A DNA stretch of 54,566 nucleotides from a virus: IMG/VR virus record IMGVR_UViG_3300025168_000112, positions 1 through 54,566 of that record; one strand, given 5' to 3'. The notes beneath the pieces are model-generated. The model searched no databases. It saw only the letters and a list, made by a program, of their open reading frames with translations, and was not told the origin of the DNA. Shown in pieces: positions 46,156 to 54,023 of the stretch (its first letter is position 1; every line of letters begins with the position of its first letter). The translations under genes were made by a program, and so were the position numbers.

Positions 46156-48401
46156 TATTTCTCAGATTTTTTATCAGAGGCTTTTTTAGCAGTTACTGCT
46201 CTGTTTTTAATTACCTCGTCAGATTTATTACTTCTTTCAGATTCTGATTGAGCTCTTTCTTTTAAAGCCATTTCTCTTGGATCTGTAAGCGGTGTATTAT
46301 TACTAGCCATGTTTATGTCCATCTCTTTAAGTCGAACTTTTAACATCCTTTCTTTTTCTCCTTCAGATGCTGTAAGCATTCTTTCTTTTTCGCTAGACAT
46401 CATAAGATCTTCATGCTTTTGCTGTTCCATTTCAGCTTGAGCTTGTTCAGCTTGTTGTTGTGCTTCAGACTGAGCTGCTTGAAGTTCTTGCATTGAAGCC
46501 TCAGCTGCTTTTACTTTACCTTTTAATTCTACAAAATTTTCTCCTTCTAAAGTTTCTAGTATAGTAGAAAAAGGAACACCATTCTGCGCAAGAGCCTGTG
46601 TCATTTCTCTTGCAGCATTCATTTTCTCTACATCTTTTGTAGCATCAGATACAAATATTCCTAAATCAGAATTTATCCATGTATCAGGGTCAACAGTAAA
46701 ATACTCTATTGCACCATCAGGTAAAAAGTTAGATGCTTTTTTACCATCCATCCAAGCATATTTAGAAAGGTCTATAAAAGTTTGAAGATCTCTTTTTTCT
46801 AATCCTGCAAACTTTCTGTAAAGGTCTTCTGTAGTATGAGAGGATTGTACAATAGCTTGTTGACCCATTGCCTTACCTTGGTACTGACCAACCTCCCCTC
46901 TACGCTGTCTGTTTACACCTGAAACATTTTCCCACTCCATTTGTATATGCTCCAAAAGTGTAATATACAATTGAATTGTTTTCACACTAAGATCCATTAC
47001 AGTCTGGTGCTGTGGGGAAAGTTTTACTCCTTCTTTGTCATAATCTACCCAGGCAATACCAGTTCCTTCTACAAAGTACATGAACTTATCCATATCCCAC
47101 TTCTTAGGAATAAGGTTTATATCTAACTGTGCTATAATATCTTTAGATCGTGCAATAGACGTTTCTAATCTGTATTTATAGATGTTATAGTTAAGTTGAA
47201 AAGGTATTCCTAGCATAACTAGAGATATATTACTTGTATTTATATCAGAATACTTGCGACCATTTATAGGTAGCTTTATTTTTGAAGGATTATCTATAGA
47301 AGATTTAAACTCCTCTATAGGTTTTACATCTACATCAAAATCTTCATTTATTCTTATTCCTTGCCAAGGTTCGTTGTGCCATTCCCATTCTACTTTAGCA
47401 CCAATTTCTTTTAACTCTGGAGGCATCACAAAGCCGTCTTCTACCTCCATCATTTCTTCTGACATTGTATTAGGGTCTAAATAGCTTAAGAATCCTATAC
47501 GTTTTAAAGACTGCCAGTATACATGCTGTACTTTAATAAGTCTACTCTCTACATCCTCTCTTCTATCTTCAAAAAATAATAAGTTAGTATCAAAAGAACT
47601 GTCCGTGTACAAGGCTTCCATTTGTTCTTTACTTAAAAACCTACCAAAGTTTTTAATTATTTGTGAAGGACCCATGTATTTAGTTACAATTGCCCAGTCT
47701 GAGTCTTCTACGTAATCTAAGTCCGGATCTAAATCATAGTCTACATCTAACGGGTTTAATATTTCGTAAGAAACATCATTGTTTACTACAGATCTAAGTG
47801 TGTAAGCTTCTCCTGCAACTAAAAAGTGAAACCAAGCTTTTTGTAGTTTTTCATGTACGTCTTGCTGGGCCATTATGTAGTTAAGACTTTTTTGACCTAT
47901 AACAGCAAAGTTGTCTACATAAGACCTTTCAAACATTGCTTGTAAATTTTCAGATGTAGGAATAGGCTCAGACTGTTGTCCTGTTTCCATGCCCATTTCG
48001 TTCATCTCATTTGCAAGTCCTTGTTGAATTGTCTTAGCTATAAACTCATGTTTAGATTTTTCTTTTCTATCTACAGCATCCCCATTTACTGCAACTACAC
48101 TATAATTAAAAGGCCTTTTAGCCTTTTCTCCAAGCAGGAGATCTATAGTTGGTTTTATAAGTGGGTAATTTCTTAGTTTAGAAGGAAAGTTTTTCCTAGA
48201 CTTTCCATAAGGGCGCAATATGTAATCATAATCTTCATCATGAATTACACCGTTATAATAGTCGTAAAGTCTCCTTATACTTCTTTTTCTCTCGCTATAA
48301 TTAGCGTCAGATAATGAGATATAGCCATCTATGCAGTCTTTCTGCCACTTTTTGTTCTTTTGCGAACGGGCTATTCTTTGGTTTGGTATGTTACTATACA
48401 T
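46155..48401 (-). CDS. Portal protein, crAss-like, 748 residues
   Basis: Forms the dodecameric ring through which DNA enters and leaves the head. The N-terminal part has basic and aromatic residues ('RSIRRLYDYYNG'), followed by a crown/stem-like helical core. The stretch around 496-520 ('VNRQRRGEVGQYQGKAMGQQ') resembles the conserved 'R-x-G-x-x-x-x-x-x-G' patch of crAss portals. The last 150 residues are a long Gln/Glu/Met coiled coil (about 620-700, 'EAQQQAEQAQAEMEQQKHED') and a basic tail, so the C-terminus may reach into the capsid. It is next to TerL with 47 bp between them, the usual pairing. No Shine-Dalgarno. Call is by synteny, size and motif. Confidence 0.8.
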   Translation of the reverse strand: MYSNIPNQRIARSQKNKKWQKDCIDGYISLSDANYSERKRSIRRLYDYYNGVIHDEDYDYILRPYGKSRKNFPSKLRNYPLIKPTIDLLLGEKAKRPFNYSVVAVNGDAVDRKEKSKHEFIAKTIQQGLANEMNEMGMETGQQSEPIPTSENLQAMFERSYVDNFAVIGQKSLNYIMAQQDVHEKLQKAWFHFLVAGEAYTLRSVVNNDVSYEILNPLDVDYDLDPDLDYVEDSDWAIVTKYMGPSQIIKNFGRFLSKEQMEALYTDSSFDTNLLFFEDRREDVESRLIKVQHVYWQSLKRIGFLSYLDPNTMSEEMMEVEDGFVMPPELKEIGAKVEWEWHNEPWQGIRINEDFDVDVKPIEEFKSSIDNPSKIKLPINGRKYSDINTSNISLVMLGIPFQLNYNIYKYRLETSIARSKDIIAQLDINLIPKKWDMDKFMYFVEGTGIAWVDYDKEGVKLSPQHQTVMDLSVKTIQLYITLLEHIQMEWENVSGVNRQRRGEVGQYQGKAMGQQAIVQSSHTTEDLYRKFAGLEKRDLQTFIDLSKYAWMDGKKASNFLPDGAIEYFTVDPDTWINSDLGIFVSDATKDVEKMNAAREMTQALAQNGVPFSTILETLEGENFVELKGKVKAAEASMQELQAAQSEAQQQAEQAQAEMEQQKHEDLMMSSEKERMLTASEGEKERMLKVRLKEMDINMASNNTPLTDPREMALKERAQSESERSNKSDEVIKNRAVTAKKASDKKSEK

Positions 48402-48448
48402 GTTCTTAGGTCAAAGTCATTCAAAGATACCATTTCTCCTTAATGATA

Positions 48449-50470
48449 TCAAAGTGCTGTGACCCCTCCCGGCGTACCTAAGTCTCCTAAAGGAGTTTTA
48501 TTTCCTTCATAAAGACCGTCAAACCAGTCTTGGTGCGGTACTTTTATTTTTTCTTTAACTGTAGAATTAAACATTTCTTGCATCATAAACATACCTACAA
48601 TTAAAGACATTGCACGGTCAAAGTTACCCTGATGGTTAAATTTTAACAGCTCTTGTAGTAGTGCTACATCATAAATTTTATTTACATTTAATGTAAATGT
48701 ATCATCTGAATGCCTACCACGCTGAGATTCTAACCAATCTCTCAGGTATAACTCACCTTGCCTTTTCCTAGTTTCGGTCATATGCATACCGAATCCCCTC
48801 TTTACAGTTTTAGATTGAAGCTCTTTATTTTGGAGCATTTCAAACTCTGGCTGTAATCTATGCAAAAGTCGGAATCTTTTTGCATATCCAATAACATCTC
48901 CTCGATCATTTTCAAATCCTATTTTTGCATTGTACAAAATAGACAATCTAAATAGATTGCTATTGTACTCATCTTGCGTATTTGGTCTACCTACATACGA
49001 CGCTACAATCATATCATCAGGTTGTGATATTCTATTAGGTCTTTTTATAACATAAGCGGATCCTAATGAGCTAGACGAAGATTTATCATGTGCGTAGGGG
49101 TCATGACATATATAATACAAAAAATCTGGAACTTCACCTTTTGTTTTAAAAGGAGTTTCATACATTACTACACACCCTGCTAAATCATCTTCTGTTCTAT
49201 GTGGGTATCTTACTACGGGTCTTAAATCCCAATTTGCTTTAAAAGAAACTTTGCTGTCTTCTTGTATAAGCTCTCCAGGCACACCCATTGTATGAAGATT
49301 TTTTGCTTTTACTCTATCTAACTGTGCTTTTATATTTGCTTGGTTAAATAGGTTTGCAGTACTCTGCAATGTAGCTTCTTCCGGTGTAAATGGATGTTCA
49401 GCTAAGTATTTGTCATAAGACTTAGGATCATTACCTTGTCTTTTCTTCTCTCTTTCTCCAAGCTCAAATGCTTTAGCTTTTTCTATAAGAGAGTTTCCGT
49501 GCTCATCTATAAAACCATCTAGTATATCGTAGATAGGAACAAAGAACCCGCATTTAGTTCCAAACCCTGAATCACTCCAAATATTATCAAATTCAAGACA
49601 ATCATAGGATTCAGGATGGTAAAATAATTCATCTAAAGATTCAAAACCCGTTCCCTCAGTACCGCCTGTACCAAAAGCTATCATTGTACCTAGAGTTTTA
49701 GAACCTTGACGCATAGTAGGCATTGCTACGTTCCAAGCATCTAAAAGTTCAGGGAATGCACCAGCTTCTTCAAAAAACACTAACTCACCTGCTTTACCCC
49801 TTACTTTATCTGAGTCATCTTTAAGGGATACACCGGCGATAGAGCTTAATAAACCTTTTTGTATAAACTGTCCGTTCACACGTTTTTTATACCCAGAAGT
49901 TTTCTCCATAGGTCTGTCTAACAGCCTTGGTTGTGTCCAAGCTGTATTGTCATCTATGAAGTTCATCATCTCCCAGGCCTTTGTAAGAATAGCATCTACA
50001 CCCGTCAAGTATTCCTTCATACCAGCAAACACAAAGTTTTTAGAACCTCGTATATGAAAATAATTTCTATTAAGCATAGAAGCTGACTTATAAGAGTAAC
50101 CTTTACGTCGTCCTTTAAGTACAGTTAAATGTTTATTAGTTCTACGGCACTCGTCTACAGCAGTAAAGTATTCATGGTCTTTATCATAAAACTTTGGAAA
50201 ATGTTGCTTACGCTCTGCAATAATGGTCCCGTCTGGGAGTTCTTTATCTACAGCAATCTGTATAGGGCAATAATTGAGATAAAAATAATGATATCCTGTA
50301 ACTGTTATATCTCCTTCTTCAGTAGTATAACCTTCTAAACACCTCTTTTTTTCTTTATCCCAAAACTCGTAGTAAGGCTGTGTATTTGGTGGGAATGGAC
50401 AATATCTACCGTTTTTATCAAAGTAGTTTGCCGCAGGAGATACTCTATGTACGTCCTTAAATTTATTCAT
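48449..50470 (-). CDS. terL: Terminase large subunit (ATPase and nuclease), 673 residues
   Basis: Packages DNA into the prohead. ATPase: KGRRKGYSYKS at 119-129 is a modified Walker A of the kind seen in crAss-like TerL, and VFFEEAG at 231-237 is Walker B with the catalytic Glu pair. IAFGTGGT (264-271) is the coupling motif. Nuclease: 'YYICHDPYAHDK' supplies the first Asp, 'KIGFENDRGD' the second acidic group, and the Asp pair of 'HSDDTFTLN' the third, giving an RNase H-fold acidic cluster. Both activities look intact. It overlaps the preceding gene by 8 bp and sits next to portal. One of the safest identifications here. Confidence 0.93.
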   Translation of the reverse strand: MNKFKDVHRVSPAANYFDKNGRYCPFPPNTQPYYEFWDKEKKRCLEGYTTEEGDITVTGYHYFYLNYCPIQIAVDKELPDGTIIAERKQHFPKFYDKDHEYFTAVDECRRTNKHLTVLKGRRKGYSYKSASMLNRNYFHIRGSKNFVFAGMKEYLTGVDAILTKAWEMMNFIDDNTAWTQPRLLDRPMEKTSGYKKRVNGQFIQKGLLSSIAGVSLKDDSDKVRGKAGELVFFEEAGAFPELLDAWNVAMPTMRQGSKTLGTMIAFGTGGTEGTGFESLDELFYHPESYDCLEFDNIWSDSGFGTKCGFFVPIYDILDGFIDEHGNSLIEKAKAFELGEREKKRQGNDPKSYDKYLAEHPFTPEEATLQSTANLFNQANIKAQLDRVKAKNLHTMGVPGELIQEDSKVSFKANWDLRPVVRYPHRTEDDLAGCVVMYETPFKTKGEVPDFLYYICHDPYAHDKSSSSSLGSAYVIKRPNRISQPDDMIVASYVGRPNTQDEYNSNLFRLSILYNAKIGFENDRGDVIGYAKRFRLLHRLQPEFEMLQNKELQSKTVKRGFGMHMTETRKRQGELYLRDWLESQRGRHSDDTFTLNVNKIYDVALLQELLKFNHQGNFDRAMSLIVGMFMMQEMFNSTVKEKIKVPHQDWFDGLYEGNKTPLGDLGTPGGVTAL

Positions 50471-50978
50471 TGTACTTGCTTACTACTACTCCACCGAAGG
50501 TGTCATTGACTTCAGACTCTTTTTTAACTGCATCTTCTAAGTCTTTAAGTCCGTTTATAGTCTTACCCATATCCCCTAAAACTTTCATATGTTTTGCGGG
50601 GTCGTAGTCATCATCTTCAGGGTCTACCATTTCAAGCCATTTCTTAAGAGTTTTAATACTTTCTTTTGCAGACTCTAATAGTAGCATTGCTGCAGAGCTT
50701 GTTTTTACATACTCTTCCATTGCAGCTTTAGCAAGCTTACAAGGCTTAAAGTTTTTTCCAAATACAGATGTACATACTTCTTCGTGCCTCTTTTTTTCTT
50801 CGTATGCAGAATAAGAAGACCTTGGGTCTTTCATAAAGTATATGTATCCAAGAATTTTACTCGATTCTTCTGAGCCATATTTGTCTACAAGCTTTTTAAA
50901 AGCATCTATAGACATGGTGTAAGAGGATGGAATTATATTCAACTCATGATTTAGTTCCAGTAGACTTTCTCTTAGCAT
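50463..50978 (-). CDS. Possible terminase small subunit, 171 residues
   Basis: Helical, charged protein with a basic centre (VFGKNFKPCKLAKAAMEEYV), an acidic segment DPEDDDYDP near 122, and a predicted coiled region after it ('LGDMGKTINGLKDLEDAVKK'). No recognised domain. Its location immediately upstream of and overlapping TerL by 8 bp is where small terminase subunits usually lie; the helical DNA-binding then oligomerising plan would fit. This is positional inference. The start is uncertain: the ATG at 50978 overlaps the HU-like gene by 35 bp, while an in-frame ATG at 50915 would leave a 28-bp gap. Confidence 0.55.
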   Translation of the reverse strand: MLRESLLELNHELNIIPSSYTMSIDAFKKLVDKYGSEESSKILGYIYFMKDPRSSYSAYEEKKRHEEVCTSVFGKNFKPCKLAKAAMEEYVKTSSAAMLLLESAKESIKTLKKWLEMVDPEDDDYDPAKHMKVLGDMGKTINGLKDLEDAVKKESEVNDTFGGVVVSKYNE

Positions 50979-51171
50979 TGTTAATGTGTTTTAACCTGCC
51001 CGGTTTTACACGGAATATGCCAAACTTTGGTAGTCTTACGGATTCAAATTTTCCATCTGCCATAGTTTGAGACACACATTTAAATTGAGATTTTACAATC
51101 TTTTTAACCTCTTTTAAAGGTAATCCATGTTTTGTTGCAAGTAAGTGTATAATCTTATCAGCTTCCGTCAT
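50944..51171 (-). CDS. HU/IHF-like DNA-bending protein, 75 residues
   Basis: N-terminal helices 'ADKIIHLLATKHGLPLKEVK' and 'IVKSQFKCVSQTMADG' are followed by the beta turn VRLPKFGIFRVKPGRL, which matches the HU/IHF 'v-L-x-x-F-G-x-F-x-v-x-x-R' pattern. The arm is short and basic at the C-terminus (NNAKRKSTGTKS). It is smaller than bacterial HU, about 90 residues. IHF/HU-like proteins are a recurrent gene in crAss-like phages. Its place between the Cys-rich gene and terminase suggests a role in DNA packaging or genome condensation (inference). Overlaps both neighbours. Confidence 0.75.
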   Translation of the reverse strand: MTEADKIIHLLATKHGLPLKEVKKIVKSQFKCVSQTMADGKFESVRLPKFGIFRVKPGRLKHINNAKRKSTGTKS

Positions 51172-51409
51172 CCTCTCTTTCCCATTTAGGAGGGTTCATA
51201 GCGCACCTAGATGTTTTCCATTTTGTTTTTACTTTCATATTACATCCGCATAACACGCACAGTCCATTTAAGTATTTATCGCATTCCATGCAAGTTGAAA
51301 GTCTTTTTTTAAAAGTTGCAGGATCTACAGTTTTCATACCACCTTTAACATGTGTAGTAAGCTCTGTAGCAAATTGCCAAACTAATTTACCTAACTCCTT
51401 CTTCTTCAT
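51158..51409 (-). CDS. Small Cys-rich zinc-binding protein, 83 residues
   Basis: Six Cys arranged as CMEC, seven residues, CVLCGC, then CAMNPPKW: a CxxC/CxxCxC zinc-finger-like knuckle. The 'CGC-x-M-x-x-K-x-K-W' and terminal 'C-x-x-x-P-x-KW' phrase is one I know from small uncharacterised phage proteins. Basic before and acidic at the end (EREDDGS). Probably binds one or two Zn ions and acts as an adaptor to nucleic acid or protein; no function is established. It overlaps the HU-like gene by 14 bp. Confidence 0.65.
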   Translation of the reverse strand: MKKKELGKLVWQFATELTTHVKGGMKTVDPATFKKRLSTCMECDKYLNGLCVLCGCNMKVKTKWKTSRCAMNPPKWEREDDGS

Positions 51410-51578
51410 TTATTTCGATATGTAATAAACTTCCTTTTGTAGAATACACTACTAATATAAATACATCGCTGTCTGCAGCCCAAAATAATTGATTAACTAA
51501 TGTTTCATTATCCGACAAGCATAACGACCTCCACACGTGATCTTTCTTCAAAGATTTTAGATAGTTTGTAAATTCCAT
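51387..51578 (-). CDS. Hypothetical protein, 63 residues
   Basis: It fills the 98-bp space between the winged-helix and Cys-rich genes but overlaps the former by 71 bp and the latter by 23 bp. No alternative start downstream was found in the overlap. The protein has an ordinary, non-repetitive composition with an alternating strand pattern (DVFILVVYSTKGSLLHIEIN), which looks like a real beta-hairpin. I would keep it as a gene but cannot exclude a chance frame. Confidence 0.45.
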   Translation of the reverse strand: MEFTNYLKSLKKDHVWRSLCLSDNETLVNQLFWAADSDVFILVVYSTKGSLLHIEINEEEGVR

Positions 51579-51828
51579 TTACGTATAGGATTGCCTTTTT
51601 TGTTTTTAACCTTTTAATATAGGTATTTATTACTTCTTTAGACATTCCAATTGATGCAGCAGCCTCTCTTCTATTAAGAGTACCGCATAAATCTCCTTTT
51701 GCATCTATTAAAGCACCTAAAGTAAGAATCTCTTTTGGAGACAATCCAACAGGGCCGTTCCAGAATCTAAGTCGATCTGATGTTTTTTTAAACTTTACTT
51801 TTATGATTTCCTTTTCATTAAGCGCCAT
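51508..51828 (-). CDS. Winged helix-turn-helix DNA-binding protein, 106 residues
   Basis: A helix-turn-helix is visible at about 51-80: 'NRREAAASIGMSKEVINTYI' followed by KRLKTKKAI and a short wing 'ILYVNGIYKLSKIF'. The preceding helix 'SPKEILTLGALIDAKGDLCG' is the usual helix 1 of MarR/LuxR-like winged domains ('L-S-P-K-E' start). This architecture is that of small sequence-specific regulators. It sits early in the packaging gene cluster, 0.5 kb from the divergent promoter region, so it may regulate that region (inference). Confidence 0.65.
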   Translation of the reverse strand: MALNEKEIIKVKFKKTSDRLRFWNGPVGLSPKEILTLGALIDAKGDLCGTLNRREAAASIGMSKEVINTYIKRLKTKKAILYVNGIYKLSKIFEERSRVEVVMLVG

Positions 51829-52040
51829 CCTTCAGGTTTTAAAGTTATAATTGTTGACCTATCAAGATTATTGTAAGCCGCTGAAACCTTATCTATATCT
51901 GAGATTTTATTTACAGTATCTAGTATAGTGTAAATATCATCTTCTACAGATCTTAAAGCTGGTATGTATTCTTTTAGCTTGTCATCTGCTTTTTTTAAAG
52001 ACTCAAAGTCTTCTAAAGATATTGTAACAGTTCCGGTCAC
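51801..52040 (-). CDS. Small helical protein of unknown function, 79 residues
   Basis: Acidic N-terminal two thirds, heptad-like ('FESLKKADDKLKEYIPALRS', 'ILDTVNKISDIDKVSAAYNN'), then a basic end (GWRLMKRKS). No recognised domain. It overlaps the preceding gene by 4 bp (ATGA) and the next by 28 bp, so it belongs to the small-gene run before terminase. Perhaps an oligomeric adaptor. Confidence 0.55.
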   Translation of the reverse strand: MTGTVTISLEDFESLKKADDKLKEYIPALRSVEDDIYTILDTVNKISDIDKVSAAYNNLDRSTIITLKPEGWRLMKRKS

Positions 52041-52330
52041 AGCACTCCCATTATTTGATTTTCTTGTGCAACTAAAACAAATTCTTCTTCCAAATCGTCT
52101 ATAGCTAAAATAGCTACTGGCATCCTTGGATCTAAAAGTGCTTTTTTCCCTTCTACAATCTTAGAATCTAGTACTCTTTCTCCTACGCTTAGTATAGTTA
52201 GTACGTTCCTCTCTATATTATCTGCATCTTGTCTCATAGCATCTTTTGTTCCATCTAATAATTCAATTTTGCTTTCTGGTAGTTTTTCTCTGGGGTCTTC
52301 TAGTACAACCCATGTTCCTGTTGCTTTCAT
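52037..52330 (-). CDS. GroES-like co-chaperonin, 97 residues
   Basis: The order of elements matches the GroES fold and length: an N-terminal strand TWVVLEDP, a long central segment in place of the mobile loop, 'VLTILSVGERV' (the 'G-x-V-x-a-V-G-x-G' strand), 'VEGKKALLD', and a C-terminal 'EEEFVLVAQENQIMGVL' that mirrors the 'E-Y-x-x-V-x-E-x-D-I-L-A-V' ending. Phage co-chaperonins such as T4 gp31 replace host GroES so that a large capsid protein can fold. That role is plausible here because the gene is the first of the packaging/head operon. Similarity is by eye and pairwise identity is low. Confidence 0.6.
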   Translation of the reverse strand: MKATGTWVVLEDPREKLPESKIELLDGTKDAMRQDADNIERNVLTILSVGERVLDSKIVEGKKALLDPRMPVAILAIDDLEEEFVLVAQENQIMGVL

Positions 52331-52361
52331 TATAACAAGTTTATATTTAAATAATTATGTG

Positions 52362-52369
52362 CAAATATA
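52362..52369 (-). promoter_or_regulatory. Possible -7 element of the packaging/head operon promoter
   Basis: TATATTTG on the minus strand is an exact TAnnTTTG match, 31 nt upstream of the first ATG of the operon (52330). No TTG is found at the expected -33 spacing, so it may depend on a phage-modified or virion polymerase, or be a chance match. Confidence 0.4.
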
Positions 52370-52431
52370 AATAATTGATATGATAATAATTTGCTGTATT
52401 AAAAAAATTTTTATAATTCGTTGAAAATCAG

Positions 52432-52439
52432 TAGTTTTG
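52432..52439 (+). promoter_or_regulatory. Possible -7 element of the exonuclease gene promoter
   Basis: TAGTTTTG is an exact TAnnTTTG match on the plus strand, 23 nt before the ATG at 52463. No matching TTG is found at 17-23 nt upstream; a TTG only 8 nt away is too close. Together with the minus-strand element, it marks the 132-bp region 52331-52462 as a divergent control region. An earlier ATG at 52450 is out of frame and ends after seven codons. Confidence 0.35.
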
Positions 52440-52462
52440 ATTAATAACTATGCCTCCAATCA

Positions 52463-53329
52463 ATGGAACTTAAATTCCTTACTCCGCCATCGGGGTTCAA
52501 AAGGCTATTCTACGACATCGAAACCAGCTACGAAGTTGGTAAGTTTTGGAGGCCATCTTTTAAAGCTGTAATTCGCCACACAGATGTATTTATAGAGTCT
52601 GCTATTATTTGTATTAGTTACAAGTGGGAGGGACAAAAAGGTATAAATACTTTTGTCTGGGATGAAGGCGACGATAAGTTAGTAGTTAAAAGATTCATTG
52701 ATATTGCTATACAAGCAGATGAGATCATTGGACATAACGGGGACAACTTTGATGAAAAAATTATTAGGACCCGTGCACTCTTTCATAAAATACCCTGCCC
52801 TTCTAAGTTTCCTAGCCTAGATACATTAAAGAAAGCCCGCCGGCACTTTAGAATGGATAGCAACACTCTTGAGCATATAGCTAAGAGATTAACAGGCTCT
52901 GGAAAAGATAAGATGGAGTATGCTGATTGGGATTATATCTGCAAGCCTCTTATACCTAAGTTCTTTGGATTTAAAGTAGAATTACCAGATAGCTACAATG
53001 AGGCTATAAATAAAATGGTAAAATACTGTGAACTAGATGTAATAAAGCTAGAAGAAGTATTTAAAGAGCTTTTACCTTACATTGATCACAACCATCATGT
53101 AGGTGCTTTTGAAGGTCACGGTAGATACTCTTGTCCTTCTTGTGGATCCGAAAATGTTTATCACAATAAGAAAAGAATTACTAAAGCCGGTATGGTTAAA
53201 CATACTTTAAAGTGCCCTCCTTGTAAGAGATACTATACAGTTAGTAATAAAGTCTATATGATTAAGCTAGAAGATGACTGGAAAGCGGCGATGGCAAAGC
53301 AGGAAGAAGAAGCTAAACGTTTATCGTGA
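52463..53329 (+). CDS. DEDDy 3'-5' exonuclease (DnaQ/PolB-exo-like) with C-terminal zinc ribbon, 288 residues
   Basis: Motif ExoI: FYDIET with Asp18 and Glu20. ExoII: IIGHNGDNFD with Asn92 and Asp97. ExoIII: YCELD with Tyr188 and Asp192, so it is of the DEDDy type. After the domain come Cys224/Cys227 (CPSC) and Cys251/Cys254 (CPPC), a zinc ribbon likely to bind nucleic acid, and a charged helix (KQEEEAKRLS) at the end. Stand-alone exonucleases of this family trim DNA or RNA 3' ends, and in phages they serve in replication, recombination or host nucleic acid breakdown. It is the only plus-strand gene, and its end overlaps the convergent membrane-protein gene by 9 bp. Confidence 0.85.
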   Translation: MELKFLTPPSGFKRLFYDIETSYEVGKFWRPSFKAVIRHTDVFIESAIICISYKWEGQKGINTFVWDEGDDKLVVKRFIDIAIQADEIIGHNGDNFDEKIIRTRALFHKIPCPSKFPSLDTLKKARRHFRMDSNTLEHIAKRLTGSGKDKMEYADWDYICKPLIPKFFGFKVELPDSYNEAINKMVKYCELDVIKLEEVFKELLPYIDHNHHVGAFEGHGRYSCPSCGSENVYHNKKRITKAGMVKHTLKCPPCKRYYTVSNKVYMIKLEDDWKAAMAKQEEEAKRLS

Positions 53330-53929
53330 AATAAAGTTTCTACCAATACTTACTCCTAGAAAGTGATTTCCATTGTACCCGTAGTCAGCTGCATAATACA
53401 TTCTATTGGATGTAACTTGTAACCCTACTCCCATAAGTGGAGTATACTTATCTTTAAAGTCGGATATTAATCCTACATTTCCATGCACACCTAGTGCAAA
53501 CTTACTAGGTTTAACCTTTTTATAGTTGTGCGTTACAAAAAGATTTTCACTTCTATTCTGGTAGTTATTCCATTTCAGAGATACAGATACATTTTCAAAA
53601 GATATTAGTGTATCGTACTTATTTACTTCTGTTAGCCAAGTTTCTACTATAGATACTGTGTCCACTGTAAATACAGTGTCTCTTTTTAAAATTTCGTTTG
53701 TTACAGTGTCGTAATGCGTTACGATCTGCTTTTCTACAAACCTAACGGTATCTACTCTCCATCTATCTACGTATTCTGTTACAAATACAGGAGTTTTTAC
53801 TTCAATAGTTTCTGTTACAGGTTTACCGCTAGTTGTTCCACACCCCTTCCAGGCTACTACCACTCCTAGCAGGAATGCTATCAGATAAGGTAGGTATTCT
53901 TTTAACAGATTTACAACGATCAAGTTCAT
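53321..53929 (-). CDS. Membrane-anchored lysis-cassette protein, possible spanin, 202 residues
   Basis: One N-terminal membrane span (about 10-29, LPYLIAFLLGVVVAWKGCG) and a periplasmic or outer domain. The middle is strand-rich with repeated 'DTV' phrases (VDTV, YDTV, RDTV, VDTV), and the C-terminal 65 residues (FALGVHGNVG, GVGLQV, MYYAADYGYN, FLGVSIGRNF) alternate like an outer-membrane barrel. Its place after the amidase suggests a spanin-type protein that links inner and outer membrane at lysis, perhaps a one-protein version. There is no proper lipobox around the Cys. It overlaps the preceding small membrane gene by 101 bp. Alternatives: holin accessory or host-surface mimic. Confidence 0.55.
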   Translation of the reverse strand: MNLIVVNLLKEYLPYLIAFLLGVVVAWKGCGTTSGKPVTETIEVKTPVFVTEYVDRWRVDTVRFVEKQIVTHYDTVTNEILKRDTVFTVDTVSIVETWLTEVNKYDTLISFENVSVSLKWNNYQNRSENLFVTHNYKKVKPSKFALGVHGNVGLISDFKDKYTPLMGVGLQVTSNRMYYAADYGYNGNHFLGVSIGRNFISR

Positions 53930-54023
53930 TTTCTAATTTTTCTACTTTGATAGACAAAGCCACAACTATAAACAAAAAAACCCCACTTAAAATATAGAAA
54001 ACTTTTGATTCAACTTCTTTCAT
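53829..54023 (-). CDS. Small membrane protein, possible holin or inner spanin, 64 residues
   Basis: One membrane span (about 9-24, YILSGVFLFIVVALSI), then a short coiled coil (KVEKLENELDRCKSVK) and a Ser/Pro-rich tail. This plan fits the smallest holins and the inner-membrane spanins. The ATG overlaps the amidase stop (ATGA), and its last third is shared, in another frame, with the start of the 202-residue gene. Overlapping frames are a hallmark of two-component spanins such as lambda Rz/Rz1. Which of the pair is holin and which spanin is open. Confidence 0.5.
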   Translation of the reverse strand: MKEVESKVFYILSGVFLFIVVALSIKVEKLENELDRCKSVKRIPTLSDSIPARSGSSLEGVWNN

